Source of the DNA: Impatiens glandulifera
Lineage: Eukaryota > Streptophyta > Magnoliopsida > Ericales > Balsaminaceae
NCBI RefSeq assembly: GCF_907164915.1
Contig: NC_061862.1
Location: 141,909,913-141,973,912, forward strand
Direction: 5' to 3'
DNA: 64,000 bases
Part shown: positions 1 to 11,690 of the stretch, one piece after another
Layout: the number at the start of each line of letters is the position of its first letter
Position numbering within the stretch: the stretch's first letter is position 1
The notes under the pieces: model-generated
Told to the model about the DNA's origin: nothing
The model's database searches: none
What the model saw: the letters and a program-made list of their open reading frames with translations, nothing else
Translations under genes and position numbers: made by a program

Positions 1-1131
1 TCAATAATTTTAATATTTATAAATACAATTTTAATAAATATATAAATATTTGTTAGGTACAATTACAATATTGGCATCTATGATGGATTTAGTGCAATAA
101 AGTCAAATGGGGTGTCTACTAACTTTTCCTTTCAAGTGCATATTTCATATATCACTGTGTATTGATGGAATTTGCATTTGTGGTTAATACGTTTTGAATT
201 GTCAAGATTGATCACATCAAAATAAATGAATCATAATTTGTAATAATAAATTATTTTGATGTTTAGAAATAATTGAGATTTTATGAGTGTTTGGTTATTT
301 TATTAATAATAAAATAAAATATTTAACCATATATTTTATGTTTTAATCATTAGTAGGATTACAAACTTTAAAAATAAAAATCGTCAAGATCAAAAAAATA
401 AAGAAAACCAAATAAATCCAAACACGATCAAACAAGATCGGGAAGGAAGGTATTTGAGTATAATAAAAAGGATTTTGAATGGAAGATTTAAGAGAGATAA
501 TAAATATTTATATTTCAAAATTTCTACCCTAAGGATTTCTTGGATTATTTTTGAAAACAGCGCACACCATTCTTTATACTATTAGTTTTAAATATATACC
601 CTATGTTGTATAAGCAAAATATAAACTAAATTTTTATAGAATATTTAATTTAATTAAAGAGAATATATTTATATGAAGAGAAAATATAATATATATATAT
701 ATATAATTAGATGGAAAATAAATAAAAAAATAATTAATTATTAGTAGTTGTTTCATAATATAAGTAAATTAATAAAAGTAAATTGTATGAAATATTTATA
801 CATAAATTATATATATATATATATATATATGAAATATATATATATATATTTATATATATATCAAAATAATTGTCAAAATAATCATGAATTTTTTATGTTT
901 ATGTATTTATAAAAAGATATGATCACTAACCGAACAAACAACTGTTAGAGAACAACTATTAGAAAAGTCCACTTATTTTATAAACATATATTCAAATATT
1001 GGACCTACAAAGAATTTGTTTGTAAACATGTCTTTAAATGTTGGACCTATAAAAAATTTGTATAAAAACCAAAGGAAAAAAAATGTACACATTCCCTCAA
1101 AAAAAAAAGATTTAACAAAAATTAATCCATA
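1..1131 (+). repeat. Macro-repeat unit U1, 5' part
   Basis: This is the beginning of a macro-repeat copy, entered inside the intron of its peptide gene. It aligns block by block with 22.9-25.0 kb, 40.8-45.0 kb, 48.0-49.2 kb and 62.9-63.1 kb. It holds a broken peptide exon (57-187), AT-rich spacer with short (AT)n runs near 690-707 and 811-860, and a conserved block near 1,070-1,110. At about 1,131 the repeat stops abruptly where other copies continue, and the copia composite begins. Confidence 0.8.
57..187 (+). pseudogene. Cysteine-rich peptide gene, exon 2 relic (U1)
   Basis: Exon 2 of the two-exon cysteine-rich peptide gene, recognised by alignment with the intact copies at 23,078 and 40,947. 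The TTAG acceptor before position 57 is kept. Relative to the intact copies, a base is lost after the GCATCT codons and several bases are lost around the Ala-Ile-Lys codons, so the frame meets an early TAA. One of the six cysteine codons reads TTT. The last cysteines and the Gly-stop end (TGT GGT TAA) remain. The U8 copy at 62,966 carries the same early lesions, so the two share an already broken ancestor. Exon 1 would lie left of the window. Confidence 0.7.
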
Positions 1132-1329
1132 ACAGTTGGTTCTGTAGGTGAGACAGAAATGTCCCCCGCAAAACTTTCATTAACATTATACCAATTGACA
1201 TAGCAATTGGTTCAACAATAGAAGAGGCAACACTGTCGCTCGTAGGCCTCTCTTCAACAGTAATACAGTAGTACTAACTGACAAAATAGTTGGTGTTTTA
1301 ATCGGTTCCACAACGGGAACTTTAGTAGG

Positions 1330-2446
1330 CACTACGCCATAGTAGATTCGGAGGTTACCTTAGGAGAAGCCTTTACCGTAGGAGTATCAGTAGTCTGGTC
1401 AGCAGGGTCAACTGATGTTGATTCTTCAATTTGTTTCAAATTAGAGACCTTAACAGGCACTACAGTTAGAAGCAAAACAGAGGCTACCACATGAGGCACT
1501 TCTGCAACAGGGAATTCCGCTAGTATGGCCTTCTTCGCATCGAATGCAACCTTAGTTGTTTCTCCGACAGAAGCACGCTTCAATTGGTGGAACTTGTAAT
1601 CGACTCTTGCACCCTCAACTTTCTCCACTTTCCTGTGGTTGGGCGACTAGAGGCAGTAAAGAACTTGGACAGAGTGGTCGAATGACCACTTAACTGTTAG
1701 ACGGATGAACCGCGACTGGACTAGGATACCTTAATCGCTTTCATCCTGAGAATGTAGTTGCCAACAGTGTTTCTGGTCATCACCCTGCTGGTATGGATAT
1801 AATCACCCTTACCCAAGTTCACCTGCAGGTGCTCAAGCAACCTGATTAGTTGGACCGAGAAGCCAACATGTTGCTTTTTCGGCATCATTACCATCATTGT
1901 CAAAGTGGTGAAAAGAATTGATGACTAGTTGATGCCGTCTCCCTTGGATAGCCATAATGATTTCAAATCGCTCTTCGGTGTAGGCGTCAAACGACCCTAC
2001 TTTCTCTTAGAGAGACATGTAGACGATGTCATTAAAGAGACAAAACTCCAATTTCAGAAATATTTTCTTCCCATGAGTCTCAATGGGACCTGAGACGTTA
2101 GAGAAGACGGTTTGCATTTTCGAGATATCCTCGGCCAGAATCTCGTGGAAGGTGGAAAGCCCTTCCGTCAGAAGCCCAAAAAGATGGGCAAATAGATCTT
2201 CGGAGATAGAGACCTTTATGCACTTCACCGTCGCCGAAACGGTGTCTCCGACCAACCTAGCAATAAAAAAGAACTCACGAACCTCTTATTTGTGAACAAT
2301 GAACAAACCTCCAAGAAACTTCCTTAGACTAGAAGCTTCTAGGGTTTTTAACATGGCGATCATCGTCGGCAACCTTGAAGCATAAACATATTCAAAATCT
2401 ACTTGCATCATATTTTGAGCAAACGAAATCATCTTTAGCAGTTCGG
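1330..2446 (-). pseudogene. Extra retroelement ORF downstream of copia pol, N-terminal part
   Basis: Three minus-strand reading stretches follow one another: about 2,429-2,290 (starting MISFAQNMMQVDFEYV), 2,255-2,007 and 1,903-1,332. Together they match, from memory, the N-terminal half of a long ORF common in Lamiales retroelement annotations, which has a NTNQVYF-like start, a short SGL.FLG-like segment and a GKK..K.EFxL segment. It lies just downstream of the RNase H region on the same strand, where some copia lineages (SIRE/Maximus type) carry an additional ORF. The function is unknown. Stops and frame changes show decay. The family match is recollection and not a search result. Confidence 0.5.
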
Positions 2447-3164
2447 GTTTAGATGAAGAAGAAGACGAATGATTTTCTAGAGAGAAGGCAGAGAGTTTTT
2501 AAGGTTTTGAAAACGTAAAGGAATAGTGAGACGTCTTAGACAGATCACCCTTTAGAGATACACTGACTGACACGTGTTGGTAATTAAATAAATAATCATT
2601 ATTTAATTAATTATGCTTGTAAAACTCAATTAACAGAGCGTTTTCGTCATATCTTAAGAACATGACAGACACGTGTCTTCATGTTATTCATTTTTGAAGA
2701 TATATTTATAAGATAAGATAAAATCAAGTCAAATAAATATTTTCCCTCAAATTATTTTGAAATGTGATCGTTCACTATCTGAAGAGGAATAAAACGACAG
2801 TGTATTGATAAGATTAAGATAATTGTCCCACTCTAGTTAAGACGAGTCATGTGAAGTACACATTAGACAGACGTCTGACTGTGCTATATGCATGCCTTGC
2901 ATTTAAGCTTAGTGAGACGTCTTTTCTGAAGGCGTCTGCTGACTCACAACAAAAGTGGTGTTAGTAACTGTGAGTCTAATAACTTAGTGTCTGACTATGC
3001 TGAAATTACAAGCTTCTTAAGCATAAACCATCTGAAGTATAATGTCATTAGACGACTGTTCTGTTCAGCACGAATTCAAACATCTATCTTAACACGTCTG
3101 TCTTATCAGCTTATCAACAAATTCCTCCTCAATTTGTGCATATTAAATTAAATTAATTTAAATA
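2447..3164. other. Spacer between copia pol end and extra ORF
   Basis: No coding signal is seen. The stretch carries repeated AGACGTCT or AGACGTCTG-type motifs (near 2,529, 2,866, 2,921) and related GTCTGACT words. They resemble the TAGAC/ACGTCTA words arrayed in the lone LTR at 46.1-46.8 kb. It may be untranslated leader of the extra ORF or an LTR remnant. Confidence 0.35.
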
Positions 3165-4597
3165 TAAAAGACCCAAAATATTTCTAAAATAAGGAAACTT
3201 AGTCTCGAGGAGTTGTCTTGTGAAGATGTCGACCACTTGTTGATCCATTGGTACATATTCCAGCCGAATATGCTTCTACGCCACGTGATCCCAGATGAAA
3301 TAATGTCGGAAGTTGATAAACTTCGTTTTGGAATGCAACACTGGATTGTATGTGATCGCGATAATGTTGTAACTAAAGATAGAAGACTTGTCTTTCTAGA
3401 TGCCAAAGTCCCTCAAATGTTGTTTAACCCACAACAACTGAGCACAGTAGCTGCCTGCGGTAAGATATTCTGCTTCTACTGTAGATGTGGCGATAGACGT
3501 CTACTTCTTGCTAAACCAGGAGATTAGATTATCACCAAGAAACTGAAACGTTCCACTAGTGCTCTTTCGATCGATCTTGCATCATGCATAGTCTGCATCA
3601 GAGTAACTGATTAAGTTGAAACTGTAATACTTCGGATACCACAATCCAACATTTTGAGTTCCCTTTAAATAGTTCAAAATACGCTTAACAACTATGTAAT
3701 GAGATTGTTTAGGATTATCCTAGAATCTTCCATAGACGCCGACCTCAAACAAGATGTCTGGTTGTTAGATATAGAAGAGATATGATGATTCCTCGGTAGG
3801 CTGTGATGTTGACATTCTGGCCACCTTCATCCTTATCCAGCTTGCTAGATGAGTTCATGGGTGTAGAGGCAGCTTAGCAGTTCTCTATGCTGAATTTCTT
3901 CAGCAATTCTCTGGTATACTTCGCATGATTGATGAAGATGTCAGCTTCAAGTTGAAGAACTTGAAGACCAAGGAAAAATGTCTGCTCACCCATCATACTC
4001 ATTTCAAACTTATCTTGCATTAGCTTAGAAACTTCTCTAATTTGGGGTTAGTTGACCCAAATATGACATCATCCACATAGATTTGAATAAATAATATATG
4101 TGAATCTTTAATAAATTTGAAAAGTGTTTTATCTACTATGCCAATAATAAAGTCATGCTCAAACAAGAATTTAGTCAAAATATCATATCAAGCTTTATGA
4201 GCTTGCATAAGACCATATAAGGATTTTTCTAATTTGAAAACATGATTAGGCAGAGAATGATTTTGAAATCCATGAGGCAGTTCAACATAAACATCCTCAT
4301 TCAATAAACCATTAAGAAAAAGCGCTTTTAGCATCCACTTGATATACTTTAAAGTTTTTAAAAGCTACATAAGCTAGGAATATTCTAATAGCTTCAAGTC
4401 TAGCTATAGGGGAGAATGACTCCTCAAATTCAATTCCCTTCTCATGGCTATAATCTTGAGCTACCATTTCTCACAACTAAGACATTTTTACTTAGCTTAT
4501 TTTTAAAAACCAATCTAGTTCCAATAACATATTGATCATCCAGTCTTGGAGTTAGTTGCCTCACTTTGTTTCTTTCAAATTGATTTAGATCTTCTTG
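3165..4597 (-). pseudogene. Copia reverse transcriptase-RNase H, degenerate
   Basis: This is the 3' half of a Ty1/copia pol gene. Minus-strand translation shows, in order: QEDLNQFERNK and VIGTR.VFKNKL (start of RT, about 4,597-4,480); VYQVDAKSAFLNG (about 4,330); KLEKSLYGL (about 4,220); the catalytic IYVDDVIFGSTN (about 4,085-4,045); RNase H SDADYA.CKIDRKSTSG (about 3,610-3,555); STVEAEYLTAGSYCAQLLW (about 3,490-3,430); and a C-terminal YVPMDQQVVDIFTR (about 3,260-3,220). The order and spacing are those of a full RT-RH module. Several in-frame stops and at least two frameshifts make it non-functional. Its 5' neighbour, integrase, is displaced to above 8,222 by the inserted element fragment. 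Confidence 0.85.
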
Positions 4598-6542
4598 TGT
4601 TAGGAAATGAGTAAACAATAACAGGAGGTTAACCAAGTATTGTTAACCATGAAAAACCTTCGTTTGATATTAACTCTGTTAGAAGAAAATATATGTTTTA
4701 ATTCTTCACAAGTCTTCACAAACTCTTGAACGAAGTCAAGTGTGGAACTGTTTGTTTAGACTTGAAGCGGCGGATAAAGAGTATAAAGATTCGGAATGAA
4801 AAGAACACAAGACATAAAGTTTGTTTATGGATGTTCAGAGCAAACTCTCCTACATCACCCTTATTCTCAACCTTGAGAAGGATATTCATTATAAGATTTG
4901 GTTTGAATACAACACTAACACAAACCTAGTCGGACAACCAGGACTTATACAATGTTTGTTTCCGAACTTCTAGAAAAACACACTATGTTAAACAAAACAA
5001 CCTCTGTTTAACTTATAATACTAAAATCTCACACAGAAATAACAGTAGATGTAATAATACATTATGATCTAGCAAACTTGTAAACTTTTAGAACTTGAGC
5101 GCTTGAGAGAAGGTTCATAAAATTGCTTAAGACTCGTAAAAACTGTAGCGAAAAGTTCAATTCAAATTGTCCTCCAAATTGTCCTTAAATAGATGACTCC
5201 TCAACAGACAAATTTACTTCAGCTGACACATGTCCTATTTCAGTTGGATGTGTGCCAGGGTAGTACATCAGAGGATATGCATTTGAGCGTGAGTGTACTA
5301 GATGATGGTAGTGCGCTGAACATTCTTTAAGAGATTGTGGTGTACAGGGAACGTACAACACATGAATTTTGAATTAGTTTGGCACGTGGAAATCTTATAT
5401 AGGATTAGCTTAGTGGCTGTGTTAGACTGTCAATAATGGATTTGATCAAGAACCGGAAGTGCTTCACAAAAGCCAAGTACCGAGTTTAATCAAATACCAG
5501 AAGCGCTTCAAAACCCGAACTTAATCAAATACCGAAAGCGCTTTATATAAAACCAAACTAGTTAAATACCGGAAGCGCCTTATATAAAACTGAACTAGTT
5601 AAATACTAGAAGAGCTTTATATAAAACCGAACTAGTTAAATACCGGAAGCTCTTCATATAAAACCAAATTGGTTAAATACCAGAAGCTCCTTATATAAAA
5701 CTAAACTAGTTAAATACCAGAAACGCCTTATATAAAACTGAACTAGTTAAATACCGGAAGCGCCTTATATAAAACGGAACTAGTTAAATACTGGAAGCGC
5801 CTTATATAAAACTGAATTGGTTAAATACCAGAAATATTTCATATAAAACCGAACTAGTTAAATTCTAGAAGCGCCTTATATAAAAAACCAAACTGGTTAA
5901 ATACCGGAAGTGCTTCATATAAAACCGAACTAGTTAAATACCAAAGGCGCGTCATATAAAACCGAACTAGTTAAAATACCGGAAGCGCTTCTCTAAGAAC
6001 CAAGCCGATCAAAATACCAGACGCGCTCTTCAAAGAACCGAGCCGGTCAAAATACCGGATGCGCTCTTCAAAGAATTAAGCTAATCAAAATATCGGACGC
6101 GCTTCTCCAAAAACTGAATTGAACATAATACCAGAAGCGCTTCTCCTAAAACCGCATTGATACTAATATCTGAAACGCTTCTCCAAAAACCGAATTGATC
6201 ATAAAGCCGGAAGTGCTTCTCCAAAAACCGATTTGGATAAAATACTGGACGCGCTTCTTATTTCTCTTTTCTTCTCTTTGAACCCTACACATAATTAATA
6301 ACACAACTTAGTCTTATTATATACACTTAAAATTAATAAAAGACTTTAACCTAATAATTTATTCCTTTTGATTATTTAAGCTAAATTATCAAAACTCAGT
6401 AGAATCATTATATTAAATATCCTAAATTAATTTAATCCAACAATTTCTCATTTTTTTTATTATTTAAACTAAATTATCAAAACTCGGTAACTTTATAACG
6501 TCGATTAATTATTCTAAGTTAATTAAAGATTTTAATCTAACA
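4598..6542 (-). mobile_element. Copia LTR (3' LTR of the inserted fragment), about 1.9 kb
   Basis: The left edge reads TGTTAGG at 4,598 and the right edge CTAACA at 6,537-6,542, giving inverted TGTTAG/CTAACA ends. On the minus strand the upstream sequence is the purine tract AAAGAGGGAGAAAT, the expected polypurine primer. The left edge is supported independently by alignment to the lone LTR at 45,234: both have the same ATGAAAAAC block 51-54 bp inside the end, then a shared block (4,726-4,930 against 45,375-45,560). A TATTTAAGG-like promoter element on the minus strand lies near 5,183-5,192. The U3 region holds a long tandem array. Confidence 0.75.
5440..6262 (-). repeat. Tandem array of 36-40 bp units inside the LTR
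   Basis: About 20 diverged units, each containing forms of AACTAGTTAAATACC followed by GGAAGCGCCTTATAT. The period is 36-37 bp in the left half and about 40 bp in the right half, where the words shift to CGGACGCGCTTCTC. The array sits upstream (minus-strand sense) of the LTR promoter-like element, that is, in U3. Confidence 0.85.
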
Positions 6543-6640
6543 ATTTCTCCCTCTTTGATTGTTTAGAATAAATTATCAAAGTCAATGATATATATATAGC
6601 AATTTCTCCCTTTTTGATTATTTATCCTAAAAATGATGAA
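6345..6640 (-). repeat. Degenerate tandem repeat of about 105 bp spanning the polypurine tract
   Basis: Three imperfect copies of a block read AACAATTTCTCCCT..TTGATTATTTA..CTAAATTATCAAAACTC, at about 6,345, 6,429 and 6,540. The copy at 6,540 contains the polypurine tract and LTR edge, so the primer region of the retroelement has been duplicated. A last partial copy lies near 6,600. Confidence 0.6.
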
Positions 6641-6779
6641 AACCAGTAAATGATTATATCTTAAACATATATCAGTCAATTTTCCTTGTTTGATAACCAA
6701 GTCAAGAAATGCAGCCAATTAGTTGCACATAGTTCAACAAAATTAAGATTGTTTGTAAAATAAAGAAACATAAGATGAA

Positions 6780-8222
6780 AGGAGTTCAAGAGCCCTCCCT
6801 TTGTGATCTATCTTCGATATCCTCCAACAATTTGGAAACAAAGTTTCCTCCAACACGACCACCAGAGTTTCGTCCATGTCCTCTTCCTCTTTGATCTTGA
6901 GAGCCGCCACCTTGGGGAGTAGAAACGAACCTGTTATGAGCAACCATCTGACCGCTTGAAGAGGGCTTGCTTTTAGAACGAGAGCTACGAGGGAAAGCAT
7001 TCCCCTGGTTTTTCATTTCTTCCAAAGTAATATTGTTAGGATCATCAGCTTCAGAAAATTGTTTGGTAGCTTCAACAGCTACATTCTCCTCATCTTGAAA
7101 TCTTTTGGCAGTTGCATTAGTCTCTTCCATTTTCTCCAATTCAGCAGCTCTTAGAGATTTGGAAATTTCCATCACTTGCGAACATAGAAGATCAACTGAA
7201 GATTTAGTCTCTCCATGAAGATTTCGATTCGTATTGAAGAGGGATTTCATCCTGGTTAGTTGATGTCTCATCTTCATTAGTTCTTGGTTATTGCCCACAA
7301 CGTTTCTATCTGTTATCTTATGAGCCACGGCTAGCTCAACATGCGCAGCTGATGATGATGCAAAAAAGCTCTTCATGCGTTCCAACCTAGATTTAAATAA
7401 TTGAAAGGCCTCCTGCCACGGAGCCAAAGTCTCCATGATGATTTGCCGCATGTCCATTATTGTTGAAGATTCTTCTTCGGAAGAAGAATAGGCTGAGAGG
7501 TGGGAACCAACCGAGACAAAACGAAGTGGTTTAGGAAGAGAACTGGCTTGAATGGATAGTTCTGGTTCTACGTTTTGGGGTGGATCTTGAGGATGAGGTG
7601 CATAAAATAATGCTTGAGAACCGACGTCATTACCAAGAACCACATGCTCAGATTACGAATAAGGTCCGAAATTTCTTTGGATTTGACAAACGTACCAAGA
7701 GGAGAGTTAGCAGGAGTCGGCTACTTGGACTTTTGAGGTTTAGACTCCTTCTCCTTAGTCGTCTTCTCTTCTGGAGAAGGTGATTCAGCACCTATCGGGG
7801 GAGTATTTTTAACTTGAGGAGAAGAAGAGGGAACTTCGTCAACTATGGACGTTGGTTTTGAACAAGCTTGATCTTCCTCATCATCTTTCTCACTTTCTTT
7901 GAATTTAGAAAGAGTAACACCTATTAACACTTTCTCATCAGAAAATAGTCCCGCATAGAGTCCCGATGGCGCTCTATCTCTTTCTTAGAAAAAGAGAATT
8001 GCTCTTTAATAGATGGCCACGAATGATCAGTCATGTGAAACATTTGAAAATGTCGTTCCTCAGTAGAAGACTTATCCTGCTCGATTAAATACTCCTTCAA
8101 CGTTTCCACATCTCCCAAAAAGATCTATTTAGTTTTGAAGATAAAGCGAACATTGCCTTCAGGGAGTGTAATTTTGTCAAAGAAATCCATTGGCTCGTCC
8201 TCATTATAATAGTTTGATATTA
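6780..8222 (-). pseudogene. Extra retroelement ORF, middle and C-terminal part
   Basis: A minus-strand open stretch of 285 residues (7,643-6,786), preceded by shorter in-order stretches (8,118-7,924 and 7,930-7,721). Visible features are acidic and Ser-rich segments; a coiled-coil-like middle with Met/Leu/Lys/Glu-rich heptads (about residues 70-190 of the long stretch); and a basic Arg-Gly-rich tail containing GGGSQDQRGRGHGRNSGGR, an RNA-binding-like end. It resembles the C-terminal half of the same ORF type seen at 1.3-2.4 kb but comes from a second copy. It is followed on its own strand by the polypurine tract and LTR, as a 3'-proximal ORF should be. The open frame makes it look like a gene, but the context is retroelement. 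Confidence 0.55.
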
Positions 8223-10386
8223 ACATTGATTCAATCTGGATCAAGTAATGCTTCATTTATTTTCTTACGCTCAATTTCAGAGATAAAAGTAGAGTTTTCA
8301 AATTCATCCATTAATTGGTTTCTGGTCCTACGAGGTGCATTAGGATTAGCTATGATTAGTTTATGTGGGTGATTTCTGTTCCATCTGAAGTTCGGTCCTA
8401 GAGGGTCAGACGTCTAGTTAGCTGGCTCCGCAACATCTGGACTGTCAGCAACCTACTAACTTATAGGCTGGTTGTTTGGTTGAGCAACCAATTCAGCTGG
8501 CTGATCAGATGAGCTGTTTTTATTGACCTGAACTTCATCATCGCTATTAGATCGAAGGTTAGCTGCTTCCAACCTGTTAGTAATTTCATTGATTTTGTTA
8601 GAATTATTTTCAACAGATTCATCAAAAACAATATGGGTAGATTCTTCAACAGTTAGAGTTTATTTATTAAAAACTCTATAAGCTTTATTAACTGAAGAAT
8701 AGCCTAACATTATGTTAGCATCTACATTTACATCAAAAGCAGTCAAATGATTTTTGCCATTGTTATGAATAAAACACTCGCATCTAAATATCCAAAAATG
8801 TGAAATTTTAGGAACTTTACCATAAAATATTTCGTAGGGTATTTTATTGAAACATTTATTAATCATTGAACTATTTTGAGTATAACATGATGTGTTAATG
8901 GCTTCTGCCCAATGATTTTAAGAAACTCCAGATCAACTAACATTGACCTAGATGCTTCCTTCAGTGTTATGTTCCTTCTTTTAGCAACATCATTCTGTTG
9001 TGGAGTTCTAGCACTAGACAACTAGTGTCTAATACTAGATTCCTCAAGGAAAGAAGACAAACTTACAAACTTTTGTTTATAAATTTAGTTCATCTGTCAC
9101 TTCTAATCTTTATGATACTTAAAAAATTTAATTTTGAAGTCTTCTAAGGATTTTAATCAAATTTCAGCAGTCTGATCTTTAGAAGCTAAAAATATAACCC
9201 ATGTAAATCTAGAATAATCATCAATTATAACAATGGTATATCTCATTTTCCCTAAACTAGTTATTGGAATTGGACCAAATAGATCCATGTGCAATAATTT
9301 CAGGCACCTATCGGATTGGATATTCCCTTTATATTTTAAAAGTTGATCTGACCTGTTTTACCCATCTAACAAGCAGGACACACCTTATCTTTAGAAAACT
9401 TCAGTTTAGGTATACCATTTATTAAATCTTTTGAATAAATGTTGTTAATGATTTTAAAATTAAGATGATTTAGTTTTTTATGCCATAGCCATTTTTGATC
9501 ATTTTTAGTTATCATGTAAACAGGATCAGACGTGTTATTCTTCCATCCTATAAAAATTTCCTACCCTACTTCTTGTTAATAAGGTGTTCCCCAATTGATC
9601 TTTAACTATGCAAGAATGTTTTTGAAAATCTATTGTATATCCATTATCACACATCTAGCTAATATTAATCAAGTTATCACATAGATTTTCTAATAGTAGC
9701 ACGTTATTAATAGTAAGGTTATCATGGATAATTTTACCCTTACCCACAGTTCTACCTTTGTTGTTATCACCAAAAATGATCTTAGGTCCTGTACACTTTT
9801 TTATATCAGTTAGCAACCGACTGTTTCCTGAATTACCTACACATTTACATATTTACAGCTTTGGTACCCATATTTACTTGGTTCTGTGGTTAATCAATCC
9901 CTTGGGGATCCATATTTGAGTTATTTTTATGGATCTCCCGCTTTGTGTGGTTAAGAAAGTAAATGATTTAGATTTGGAAGACGTCTTCATACTTGTTGTT
10001 GATCCCTTGATTTTAGGAGATGAGTTTTGATAAGAACTTTTTGACTTTCTATCAATTTTTTTATTTACTAGACTAGCTGACTGCCCATTTCGTGGACTTT
10101 AGCCAGTTTGACTTTTGTTCAGTTGTCTTAACATACTTAAGTTCATCTTTTAAAATCAAGTTATCACAGTTGTGATTAGATCCACTTTCAGTTAAATTTC
10201 CCTTGAAAAAGCTTGTGGGTTTAAGCTCGCCTTTTACTGGGTTTAACTTTTGTTGGACTCATTTGGGTTTCCATTAACATATTCTAAACCGGACTTATAT
10301 CCGATATGCCTTTGCTGACTAATCAGTTGTATGATGGCATCTCTAGATTTTGTCTAGGAACTAACCACGTAGTTTAACCTTTGGCA
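8223..10386 (-). pseudogene. Copia pol, gag-pre-integrase and integrase part
   Basis: Minus-strand translation gives: a tether with KxIWVPKL (about 9,880); TGPKIIFGDNNKGRTVGKGKI (about 9,790-9,730); the GAG-pre-integrase stretch YTIDFQKHSCIVKDQLGNT (about 9,640-9,580); integrase motifs LHMDLFGPIP and IDDYSRFTWV (about 9,290-9,200) and RTPQQNDVAKRRN (about 9,010-8,970); the integrase C-terminal NKIPYEIFYGK..HF.IF.CECF (8,866-8,660); and the linker NFRWNRNHP..RRTRNQL (about 8,380-8,310). The usual protease DSG/CSRHM segment before LLTDIK is absent, apparently deleted. Many stops and shifts show it is dead. It abuts macro-repeat sequence at 10,386. Confidence 0.8.
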
Positions 10387-11146
10387 AGGTAAAAAAATTA
10401 ATGAAGAAAAGAGAGTAGGAGAGAGGAGAGAGAAAATACATGTGGATTATACCTGATAACGTGAATTGTTGTGGTGCTTTGTTGCCTTATTAATTTTAAA
10501 AGAAGATCGATAAAATGCGTAAGATGTTGTTCCAGTTACTTGAAACGGTTAAATTCTGATTAGAAAAGCAAAACAGTGAACAACGTATTGTTCAAACATA
10601 ACATAATACAAATTAAATTATTGTAAATATAATATTGATAGAGAAAGTGAGAAGATTATACCGAGACTGAACGATTTTGGGTTTTAGCAATTGTATAAAA
10701 CACTCTTCTCTCTTCAATTGAACCTTGTTGATATAAGATTATTTATATGAACTCTCTTTCAATTGGACCTTATTGATCTAGGATTATTTATAGGAAGAAA
10801 ATAGTTAGGTGGAGAAGAAAGTGTACTAATTTGATTGATTACAACTATGCATGTATGCATACATGAGTTGATGTTGTTGAAGTTTTCATAATTAATAGTT
10901 AATGCTAAATTCAATTAATGAGAATTCTTTTAGGTTATTTTATTTAATGTTAAATTTTATAACACGGTAACTAAAACCTTGAATTAATAATTAATAATAA
11001 ATTAAATTAATATAGATAATTTTTTTTAATAATAATTCATCATGTTTATTTTATTTGAAGTTAAATTTTATAATTAATATTTGATAAATATATATGTTAA
11101 ATTGGTTATTTTTCAGAAATAAATATAATATTTAATGTACAACTCA

Positions 11147-11192
<46 letters not shown>

Positions 11193-11358
11193 TATAAAAT
11201 ATATGAAGATAGGTGCATTTATATGAAAAAAAATTGTATATATATATATATATATAAAATAAATATAAAAATTATGTAGGTAGGTGTATTTATAAAAAAA
11301 AATTGTTTATATATATAATAAATATAAAATTAATGAAGGTATGTGTATTTATAATAAA

Positions 11359-11398
<40 letters not shown>

Positions 11399-11592
11399 TA
11401 TGAATGTATACACATTTATAACCAAAAAATGTTTATATCTTTAATTAATATAAATATAGATAATTTTTTAGATATTATACGATAAGGAAATATATATTAT
11501 ATATATAATATATATTTATTAAGAGGAAAATAAAATTTAAGAAAAAGAGGGATAGAGAGAATATGAGAAAGTTGACGTGGATTATTGTGTTA

Positions 11593-11598
<6 letters not shown>

Positions 11599-11688
<90 letters not shown>
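11599..11688. repeat. (TA)45 microsatellite
   Basis: An uninterrupted 90-bp TA dinucleotide run in the macro-repeat AT domain. Confidence 0.97.

Positions 11689-11690
<2 letters not shown>

Larger units (their letters stand above)
1132..10386 (-). mobile_element. Ty1/copia composite: one copia element split by a related one
   Basis: A minus-strand copia block sits inside macro-repeat U1, which is interrupted at about 1,131 and resumes at about 10,387. Read 5' to 3' on the minus strand, it holds the gag/protease border and integrase (10,386-8,223), then a foreign 3' element fragment (8,222-4,598), then reverse transcriptase-RNase H (4,597-about 3,165), then the N-terminal half of an extra ORF (about 2,446-1,330). 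The pol reading resumes across the inserted piece: a DPD-stop-I tract at about 8,230 continues as QEDLNQFERNK at about 4,597. All coding parts carry stops and frameshifts, and no 5' LTR or primer-binding site is seen, so it is inactive. Confidence 0.75.

Noticed and set aside
3213..3527. A 104-residue plus-strand frame
   Set aside because: It is the complement of the copia RNase H region, whose minus-strand motifs are clear.
6786..7643. The 285-residue minus-strand frame as a resident host gene
   Set aside because: It is followed by a polypurine tract and LTR and preceded by frame-broken parts of the same ORF, so it is the C-terminal piece of a retroelement ORF.
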